The notes beneath the pieces were generated by a model that was not told the origin of the DNA, made no database searches, and worked only from the letters and a program-made list of their open reading frames with translations. Position numbers and translations under genes: made by a program. Positions 56,886 through 64,000 of a stretch of DNA of 64,000 nucleotides are shown here, piece after piece. The stretch comes from an uncultured Clostridia bacterium. Lineage in GTDB: Bacteria > Bacillota > Clostridia > Saccharofermentanales > Saccharofermentanaceae. The DNA is taken from assembly GCA_947167045.1 (NCBI GenBank), contig CAMVGO010000004.1, forward strand, positions 29,533 through 93,532. The letters run 5' to 3'. Each line of letters starts with the position of its first letter. Position 1 is the stretch's first letter.

Positions 56886-59285
56886 TCACATCTCTCCCAG
56901 GTATTTTTCCGTCCTGTCATTCAGGAACCTGATAGCATCGTCAAGCGAACGGTCACCGACATAATAAGGTGAGATCTCTTCAAACACGAATTTTACGATC
57001 TGCATATCTTCATAATAGTAAGTGGAGATAGTCGACATACTGTAAAGGAAACTGTCGCACATTTCGTCAGTTGATTCCTTATCACCCGTTGCACGCTCGT
57101 AAGCCGGATTCGGAATTATCGCCGCGCTTTTCTTGGCGGCCTGATACAGTTCAAATGCTTCGTTGTTATTCTTTGAAAGAGTTGTTACGTTCTTTTCCAT
57201 GATCTCCCTGTTCGTAACTATCTCCATGAAGTCACATTCTCCGGAACTTACTGCCGCGCCCGAGAAAAGATAGTTTATGAATCTCCTGCAGCCTTCGGTC
57301 ACATCTGTGGTTGCAGATACGGATATCGTCTCAACGGCCCTGAATCTCGGTCCAGACGCATCAACGGAAGGTGTTCCGATAATTACATATTGTCCTTTGG
57401 ACGAATAGCACGCATGCACATAATCAAGATAATCGTTGATCCTTTCGTAATAGCATTCCGTTCTTTCCCTGTGGTCAATATCGTTAATATATTCCTGAGG
57501 AGTGCTGTTCAGATCGTCATACGCGATATTCTCATTTGCATATTCTACTGCTGTACGGAACTGCTCCGTTCCGAAATCAACCTCCTCACCCTCGATAACG
57601 CTTTTCGTATCTATGCATGACAAGATAAAATCACGTTTGTTATAGACCTTTGAGTACTGATGATCATAAGGCGAAAAGCCGTCCAGATCCTCTTTTATCA
57701 TCTTGTCAAATTCTTCGAATGTTATCCCTTCAGCACCGTCTTTCAAAAGATCGGAATTCGTGACAAGTCCTTCTATTTCCAAAGTTACCGGGAGAAAATA
57801 CAGCTTTCCGTCGATCTTTCCTGCCTCAAAGATATTAGTGTATTGCTTCTCTGCGACATCAGGATCGATAAATCCCGTCAGATCCATAAAGACATCATCA
57901 CGCATTGCATAATCCTTCTGAATGCCTATGGCGATATCAGGTGCACCGTCATCTTTAAGATCCTGTATCATCTCAAATAATTCAGTCTCGTTCTCATCGG
58001 CATTGGGAACCATCATTCCCAAAGTTGTTCCGTTCTTATACTTATCCCACACACGCAGGATGTATTCACTGTCTGATCTGTTAAATTCATATATTGCGCT
58101 CGCAAGATAATACGACACGCCGGAATTGACCGGCAGAGCCAGTTCGATTATCTGTTTGCCTGCATGAGGGTTCTTATCAGCCTTTTTCAACACACGGATG
58201 TACTCAGTGAACTTGTAATCGTTATCGCCGTACGATCTCGACTCACATTCGATGATAATGGTCCTGTCCTCGTTGCAGCTCACGACACCTGCACTAAAGC
58301 CGATCCTGTCATCACTTAAGACACCTAACGACGCAGGAAAAAACGGAGTATACCAGTTGGTATCGACAATGGTCTGAGGAGTCATGCTGTTTACGTCGAG
58401 CTTTACGATATTCCCGAATGAATCCAGCTTGCACATATCACCGTCTGACGTTGTGGTATATTCCGCCAGATCATCCGTCGCGCCTTCTGCTCCCTGTATG
58501 TTGATCTTATCTTTCAGTTGTCCGTTGTTAATATCAAACACCATGGAAATTATGCCGTTAGTTTCAAGACCTGTAGCGTGTAAGGTGTTTGTAGATTCAT
58601 CAATAGATAAACCACCCAGAAAATAAAACAGATTAAGTGTCGACATATCAAAATCGGTTACAAATTCACGGTCCTTGAACAGCATCAGTTCCCACTGCGA
58701 ACTCCTGCCGCCGTTATAATCTCCGATCAGCTCAACGACTGCGTAATCCCCGATAAATGAAACATTGGATAATGAACCGCTTGTACCTGTCGCGGCTTTT
58801 ACTTTTTTGCTTATGACTTCCTGTATGTTTGATATCACTCCGGTCTCCACATCTATATCCGCAAATGAAAAACTTCCCCTTCCGCTGTAATTAAGGAAAA
58901 ACACGGCACTTAAAGTCTTTCCTTCGGGATCGGAACCGACAGCATAAATATCCTGAACACGAGCCCCGTCAGGGCTGGTGACTTCAGTATGCTTGATGCG
59001 TTTTCCGTCAAGATCGTATGTATCGAGGATCATCTGTGATGTTCCCCATCTGTCCGGACTCTTGGAATAGATCGAAAAGATCAAGTCTCCGCTGGTACAT
59101 TCCACGGATCTGCCAAGTTCCTCGTATGGCTTCAAGTTTTTCTCCAGTTCAAACCTTGTCGATTCGTACCAGGGATCGTCTTCTTTGACAACATTAGTCT
59201 TTTTCTTAGCCGGTGAACAGGACATCAGCATCGGTGTAAGCATAACGACAGCCATGAAAATAACTACAGGTTTGATTTTTCCCAT
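56886..59285 (-). CDS. Lipoprotein, paralogue B of the adjacent gene
   Basis: MGKIKPVVIFMAVVMLTPMLMSCSPAKKK; collinear with and strongly similar to 54439-56814. ATG 59285 preferred over the ORF-track start. Confidence 0.75.
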   Translation of the reverse strand: MGKIKPVVIFMAVVMLTPMLMSCSPAKKKTNVVKEDDPWYESTRFELEKNLKPYEELGRSVECTSGDLIFSIYSKSPDRWGTSQMILDTYDLDGKRIKHTEVTSPDGARVQDIYAVGSDPEGKTLSAVFFLNYSGRGSFSFADIDVETGVISNIQEVISKKVKAATGTSGSLSNVSFIGDYAVVELIGDYNGGRSSQWELMLFKDREFVTDFDMSTLNLFYFLGGLSIDESTNTLHATGLETNGIISMVFDINNGQLKDKINIQGAEGATDDLAEYTTTSDGDMCKLDSFGNIVKLDVNSMTPQTIVDTNWYTPFFPASLGVLSDDRIGFSAGVVSCNEDRTIIIECESRSYGDNDYKFTEYIRVLKKADKNPHAGKQIIELALPVNSGVSYYLASAIYEFNRSDSEYILRVWDKYKNGTTLGMMVPNADENETELFEMIQDLKDDGAPDIAIGIQKDYAMRDDVFMDLTGFIDPDVAEKQYTNIFEAGKIDGKLYFLPVTLEIEGLVTNSDLLKDGAEGITFEEFDKMIKEDLDGFSPYDHQYSKVYNKRDFILSCIDTKSVIEGEEVDFGTEQFRTAVEYANENIAYDDLNSTPQEYINDIDHRERTECYYERINDYLDYVHACYSSKGQYVIIGTPSVDASGPRFRAVETISVSATTDVTEGCRRFINYLFSGAAVSSGECDFMEIVTNREIMEKNVTTLSKNNNEAFELYQAAKKSAAIIPNPAYERATGDKESTDEMCDSFLYSMSTISTYYYEDMQIVKFVFEEISPYYVGDRSLDDAIRFLNDRTEKYLGEM

Positions 59286-59397
59286 ATTAATACCCCACTT
59301 TATTCTTATTATCCCGATATCATTATACATCTGACTGAAGGATATGAATAAAGAAATATCTGCTGCCGGTTTGTGTAATCTGCAACCGTGTTTCCCG

Positions 59398-60207
59398 TCA
59401 GAAAGTCTCCGCGTTCTTAACTGTCCTGTTTCCTGCAAGAGCAACGCACAAGACTTTTGAGGCTCCTGCTTTGTACAAGGCTTTGGCAGTCTCATGAAGA
59501 GTCGCACCCGTCGTAGACACGTCATCAACGGCCATTACAGTAAGGCCTGTCACATCCCATTTGTCGCTTACCGCAAACGCGTCCTTTATATTGTCCGCCC
59601 TTCTGAAACTGTCCTTCATATCGGTCTGACGTCCGGTGTCCCTCGTTCTGATCAGGCAATCTTCGACAAACGGTATCCCGCAAAGCTTGGCAACCGGATA
59701 AGCGATCTCGGAGGCCTGATTAAATCCTCTTTCCTCAAGTCTTTCCGCGGACAGTGGAACCGGAACGACAATATCAGCTTTTATATCCTCACCGCAAAGA
59801 GATGACCCCAAAAGACAACCGAAGAATCTTGCAAGTTCTGTCTTTTTCGAGAATTTTATCTTGGGAATGCATTTCCCGACCGTACCCTGATACGGAAATG
59901 GCATATAAAGTGCGAGACCCGGGCAGGGATCGTTCTCGACAGGGTTCGAAAGGCACAGGAACCATCTCCTTGTCTGATCCTGCAAACCGATATGCGAGAG
60001 GCATTTGCCGCAGATATGAAGACCTGACTCGCCGCCGTATAAAGAGCGGTACAGTTCATCGTATCCTCCGAACCTGTCCTCCGTATCGGAGACGCTGCCG
60101 CAGACGGCGCACTTGTAAGGAAGAATAAGATCCACGGCCCCTTTTAACGCTTCTCTTATCTCTCCCGGTACAACAGTGCTGTGAAATCTGCAGCGGGAAA
60201 TACCCAT
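59398..60207 (-). CDS. comFC: ComF family amidophosphoribosyltransferase-like protein
   Basis: N-terminal CAVC...CGKC Zn-finger; VMAVDDVSTTGATLHETAKALYKAGASKVLCVALA PRTase motif; start overlaps recD2 stop (TAATG). Confidence 0.88.
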   Translation of the reverse strand: MGISRCRFHSTVVPGEIREALKGAVDLILPYKCAVCGSVSDTEDRFGGYDELYRSLYGGESGLHICGKCLSHIGLQDQTRRWFLCLSNPVENDPCPGLALYMPFPYQGTVGKCIPKIKFSKKTELARFFGCLLGSSLCGEDIKADIVVPVPLSAERLEERGFNQASEIAYPVAKLCGIPFVEDCLIRTRDTGRQTDMKDSFRRADNIKDAFAVSDKWDVTGLTVMAVDDVSTTGATLHETAKALYKAGASKVLCVALAGNRTVKNAETF

Positions 60208-62555
60208 TACTTTTTTCTTCTGTGATCGACCGTCTTAAGAAGGTCTCTTAAGCAGGTCTCCCTCGTCTCGCCCTTGGGCGCTCTTAAGAACCTTCCGAGA
60301 GTGCCGTCGTATTCGACTATGGTAACGTTCATCTTGCCTCTAGTGACGGCCGTGTAGAGCAGATTGCGCTTATAAAGGAGCGCATTCATCTTTCCCAGTG
60401 CGATTATTACCCTGTCGAATTCGCAGCCCTGTGATTTATGCACGGTGACCGCATAAGCCAGGTCGATGTTTTCGAGGAGCTTGCCCTTGTATTCGGCGGT
60501 CTTCCCTTCATCAAAGGTTATGGTAACGGTGCCTTTCAAGGGGTCTATGTCAGTCACCGTTCCGAGTTCGCCGTTAAATATGCCCTGCACCGTTTCACCT
60601 GTCAAAGGATCGGTGCATTCTGTGGAGTAGTCATTCCTGTTCTGCATTATCTTATCGCCGATGTGAAGGACAAGGCTCTGGCCTCTTCTGATCATCTTCT
60701 CATCATCTTCCTTCACAAGGAGCGACTGTATCATCTTGTTGAGCTGCACGGTACCGAGAGCCACGTTCTCGTTCTTGGTGGGAGTAAGACAGATTATGTC
60801 CTCGTCCTTATGCTCCATTACGAGTCTCGCGATGATCTCCTGGGCTTCCTCCTCGGTCTTGCAGCTGATGACCTCAAAATCCTCACCCTCGCATTTAGGC
60901 TCCTGTCCTTCAAGGATAAGTCTTGCGTTGGCAGCTATCGTACCGTTGTCGTCCTGTCTGTGAAGGGCATCTAGCGTAACCTTCGGGATGGATCCGCAGG
61001 ATATGAGATCGCTTAAGATATTTCCACATCCGACTGACGGGAGCTGATCGGGGTCGCCTACCAATATTATCGAAGTGCCTTTATCGACGGCATCGAGAAG
61101 CTGCCTGAACAGCATCGTATCGACCATCGACATCTCGTCTATCACGATAACGCGCGCACTTAGAGGATTATCCTTTCCGTGTACGAAAAGAAGGCTGTTG
61201 TACTGTCCTGCCCTGTCAGGCGGGAGCTGGTCTTCCTCGTCAGGATCCATGGTCATCTTCACGCCCAAAAGTCTGTGAATGGTTGAAGCATCGCTCCCGC
61301 AAGCCTCCGACAGTTTCTTCGCAGCCCTGCCGGTCGGTGCCGCATAAAGGCACTTTATGTTATTCCTCTTGAAGTATTCACCCAAAATGCCCATGATGGT
61401 GGTCTTGCCCGTTCCCGGGCCTCCCGTGATGACGCTTATCGGACTGTACATGCAAAGATATAGAGCCTCTAACTGCGACCTGTCGGGAATGATGCCCATA
61501 TCGGATGCTACTTCATTCATTATCCTGTCGCTCTCGTCTTTATGCGGAGGCATAAGCTTGGAGTTAAGCATCCTGTTGACGCGTCTTTCTATCTCGAGTT
61601 CAGACGCGAAATAACTCATCGTGGCAAATCTCGCCTGCTCATCCTCAACATCACATACCGCGCATTTTCCGGAATCGTATTTATATACTGCTATCTTCTT
61701 TTCTTCGATCGCAAGAGAAACACCCGCCCTGAAAACGGCGGAAAACTGATCTGATGTGAGCTTGGGCTCGTTGCGGTTTACGTATTCCAACGCCTTGCAT
61801 CTGACGTCCACGGGTTTCAGCGCAGTTGACTTTGTATCTTCATGAAGATTTATGCATGCCTGGTAAAGAGCTGCGGCTATCCTCTCCGTTGCAACAGTAG
61901 ATAAACCCTCACCCATGGCTATCCGGTCCAGGAGTTCAAAACCCACGATACCGTGACCCATAAGGGAATAAGGTTCCTTCCTGATCTTCTCCAAGTCAAG
62001 TAATCCGAGATTATTTAAAAGCTTTATCTGAAGCTGGGAAAACCCCATGAGCTTGGCCTCGAGTCCGCGCGTATAGAAATCAAAGTCCTCGGTAAGCTGA
62101 TCGCAAATTGCGACCGCTCTTTCGGAGGATAAGCCCTTGATTCCCGAAGCTGCCTGCTCAGGCGTCTCGGTCAGGACCTTCAGAACATCCGCGCCGAATT
62201 TCTCCGCAAGGGCATCAGCAGTTACCTTTCCCAAACCGTCTATGTTGTCGGCAAGAAAAGAAGCTATAAGCGGCGTCACGCCCGCATCCTCGTCTTCCCT
62301 TATCTTCTTTAACGTTATCTGAGGCCTGTTGTTCCATTCCGTGACTTTGCCGGAGATGAAATAAGTTCCGCCCTCCACGATGTCCACCTTTGACTTGCCG
62401 GCAACGGTAAACCTGCCATCGCAGAGAAAAGACACAAAACCGTTATCTTTCCTCGGGCAGAACACCTTTATGCAGGTGACCTTAGCGTCTTCTATCTCTT
62501 TGCCTACATCAGCCGTCGTCAGTGTCAGAGGCTTGTCTTTGGGTTCTTTTTTCAT
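60207..62555 (-). CDS. recD2: RecD2-type SF1B ATP-dependent DNA helicase
   Basis: ITGGPGTGKTTIMGIL, VIVIDEMSMVDTMLFRQLLDAV, LVGDPDQLPSVGCGNIL, AYAVTVHKSQGCEFDRVII, LYTAVTRGK. ATG 62555 preferred. Confidence 0.94.
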   Translation of the reverse strand: MKKEPKDKPLTLTTADVGKEIEDAKVTCIKVFCPRKDNGFVSFLCDGRFTVAGKSKVDIVEGGTYFISGKVTEWNNRPQITLKKIREDEDAGVTPLIASFLADNIDGLGKVTADALAEKFGADVLKVLTETPEQAASGIKGLSSERAVAICDQLTEDFDFYTRGLEAKLMGFSQLQIKLLNNLGLLDLEKIRKEPYSLMGHGIVGFELLDRIAMGEGLSTVATERIAAALYQACINLHEDTKSTALKPVDVRCKALEYVNRNEPKLTSDQFSAVFRAGVSLAIEEKKIAVYKYDSGKCAVCDVEDEQARFATMSYFASELEIERRVNRMLNSKLMPPHKDESDRIMNEVASDMGIIPDRSQLEALYLCMYSPISVITGGPGTGKTTIMGILGEYFKRNNIKCLYAAPTGRAAKKLSEACGSDASTIHRLLGVKMTMDPDEEDQLPPDRAGQYNSLLFVHGKDNPLSARVIVIDEMSMVDTMLFRQLLDAVDKGTSIILVGDPDQLPSVGCGNILSDLISCGSIPKVTLDALHRQDDNGTIAANARLILEGQEPKCEGEDFEVISCKTEEEAQEIIARLVMEHKDEDIICLTPTKNENVALGTVQLNKMIQSLLVKEDDEKMIRRGQSLVLHIGDKIMQNRNDYSTECTDPLTGETVQGIFNGELGTVTDIDPLKGTVTITFDEGKTAEYKGKLLENIDLAYAVTVHKSQGCEFDRVIIALGKMNALLYKRNLLYTAVTRGKMNVTIVEYDGTLGRFLRAPKGETRETCLRDLLKTVDHRRKK

Positions 62556-62681
62556 GCATATTCTTCCGTGTAAAGACTTTTTCAAATGCTAGCAGAGATA
62601 TTTCCCGAAAACAACACGCCCGGTTAAAGTTGAGACTGAAACCGGGCGTTATGAATTATATTGTTCTATGAACGGAAGTTA

Positions 62682-63872
62682 TCAGATGCCTGCGAGCTTC
62701 TTTATCTCCTCGGCCTTGTCGGTCTTCTCCCAGGGCAGGTCGATATCAGTCCTGCCGAAGTGACCGTAGCTTGCAGTCTTCGCATAGATGGGTCTTCTGA
62801 GATCCAGATCCCTGATGATGGCTGCAGGTCTTAAATCGAATACCTTATTGACGATCTCAGTGATCTTCTCATCATCGATCTTTCCCGTTCCGAACGTATC
62901 GACCATGACCGATACCGGCTTTGCAACACCGATAGCATAAGCAACCTGTACTTCACACTCCGATGCGACTCCTGCCGCAACGATGTTCTTTGCGATATAA
63001 CGCATCATGTAGCATGCGGAACGGTCGACCTTCGTGGGGTCCTTTCCGGAGAAGCATCCGCCGCCGTGACGCGCAAAACCGCCGTATGTGTCGACGATGA
63101 TCTTTCTTCCGGTAAGACCGGAGTCTCCCTGAGGTCCGCCAACCACGAATCTTCCCGTAGGATTGATGTAGATCCTCGTGTTCTCATCGATGAGCTCCGC
63201 AGGGATAACGGGCTTGATGACGTTCTCTTTGATGTAATCCTCAAGGTATTCGAGAGTCACGTCTGCGCTGTGCTGAGTAGAGATGACTACCGCGTCGATC
63301 CTCTTCACCTTATCGTTCTCATACTCTACGGTTACCTGTGACTTACCGTCAGGCCTTAAGAAATCCGCACCGTTCTTGCGAACTTCGGTAAGGCGGATCG
63401 TAAGCTTGTGTGCAAGAGATATCGGCATCGGCATAAGCTCGGGTGTGTCATCGTTTGCATAACCGAACATCATGCCCTGGTCGCCTGCACCGGTATCGAG
63501 TTCCTTCTCGCCGCCGTGACGAGCCTCATATGACTCGTTGACGCCCATTGCGATGTCGGGGGACTGCTCATCGATCGATGTGAGCACCGCGCACGAATTG
63601 CTGTCGAAACCCATATCGCTGGAGTTGTATCCGATCTCTTTGATCTTGTTCCTTACTATCGAGGGAATATCGACATAAGCCGATGTTGAGATCTCGCCCA
63701 TGACGAGTACCATACCCGTAGTCGTGCAAGTCTCGCATGCGACTCTTGCCGTGCTGTCCTGCTCAAGTATCGCATCGAGCACGCTGTCAGAGATCTGGTC
63801 GCAGATCTTGTCGGGATGTCCCTCCGTAACGGATTCAGAAGTGAACAGCCAATTTCCTTTTTTATTTCTCAT
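62682..63872 (-). CDS. metK: S-adenosylmethionine synthetase
   Basis: [60 protein letters not shown]. Confidence 0.97.
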   Translation of the reverse strand: MRNKKGNWLFTSESVTEGHPDKICDQISDSVLDAILEQDSTARVACETCTTTGMVLVMGEISTSAYVDIPSIVRNKIKEIGYNSSDMGFDSNSCAVLTSIDEQSPDIAMGVNESYEARHGGEKELDTGAGDQGMMFGYANDDTPELMPMPISLAHKLTIRLTEVRKNGADFLRPDGKSQVTVEYENDKVKRIDAVVISTQHSADVTLEYLEDYIKENVIKPVIPAELIDENTRIYINPTGRFVVGGPQGDSGLTGRKIIVDTYGGFARHGGGCFSGKDPTKVDRSACYMMRYIAKNIVAAGVASECEVQVAYAIGVAKPVSVMVDTFGTGKIDDEKITEIVNKVFDLRPAAIIRDLDLRRPIYAKTASYGHFGRTDIDLPWEKTDKAEEIKKLAGI

Positions 63873-63904
63873 TGTCTTTCCTTTCCGTTCAATGCCTTTG
63901 TTAA

Positions 63905-64000
63905 AGAAAAAACCTTCCCCTGAAAGGAGAAGGCCAACGTCTTTTTATAAACGATCCTCATCTTTCAGGTTTCCCTGCCGGAATTGGCACCGCTGCTTTC
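63905..64000 (-). promoter_or_regulatory. SAM-I (S-box) riboswitch 3' half plus expression-platform terminator, truncated at window edge
   Basis: Minus strand: CGGTGCCAATTCCGGCAGGGAAACCTGAAAGATGAGGA (S-box P4/closing-helix consensus), then CCTTCTCC-TTTCA-GGGGAAGG-TTTTTTC directly upstream of metK. Confidence 0.85.

Noticed and set aside
59398-62555. Complete competence operon
   Set aside because: comFC and recD2 overlap and a comEA-like gene occurs at 39.5 kb, but comEC, comFA and pilus genes are not in the window, so competence cannot be claimed.
1-64000. Mobile element, prophage, integron or biosynthetic gene cluster
   Set aside because: No transposase, integrase, phage structural, attC, NRPS/PKS or RiPP signature was seen in the ORFs; neighbourhoods are core metabolism.

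Overview
This looks like a chromosomal core segment of a Clostridia-type Firmicute (inferred from gene content). I saw no transposase, integrase, phage module, CRISPR array or rRNA operon. I support about 48 genes. Housekeeping genes: cdaA (cut by the left edge and absent from the ORF track), gltX-glnS, upp/uraA, tmRNA (ssrA), birA, comEA-like, rsfS, a nadD-yqeK fusion, purD, hom, ACT, rdgB, rsmF-like, an M3 peptidase, argS, comFC, recD2, and metK under a SAM-I riboswitch (cut by the right edge). Least ordinary items: (1) an NCS1 permease fused to a PlsC-like acyltransferase plus Zn-ribbon and a C-terminal domain, translationally coupled to a 51-aa membrane ORF missing from the track, with a stand-alone paralogue of the acyltransferase/Zn-ribbon/tail part at 32-33 kb; (2) a 1761-aa COG1112/DUF4011-type helicase with a Vsr/DUF559-like segment, next to a YgjP-type metallopeptidase; (3) an AroB-like protein that appears to have lost all three metal ligands; (4) tandem paralogous lipoproteins with an N-terminal possible beta-propeller and a C-terminal solute-binding-protein domain; (5) an LRR surface protein with 240-bp repeats that share a 152-bp identical block; (6) an apparent terminator-like hairpin between the best promoter and mature tmRNA; (7) a 20-bp periodic operator array upstream of a TetR gene. 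Family assignments come from reading motifs by eye; no search was run.
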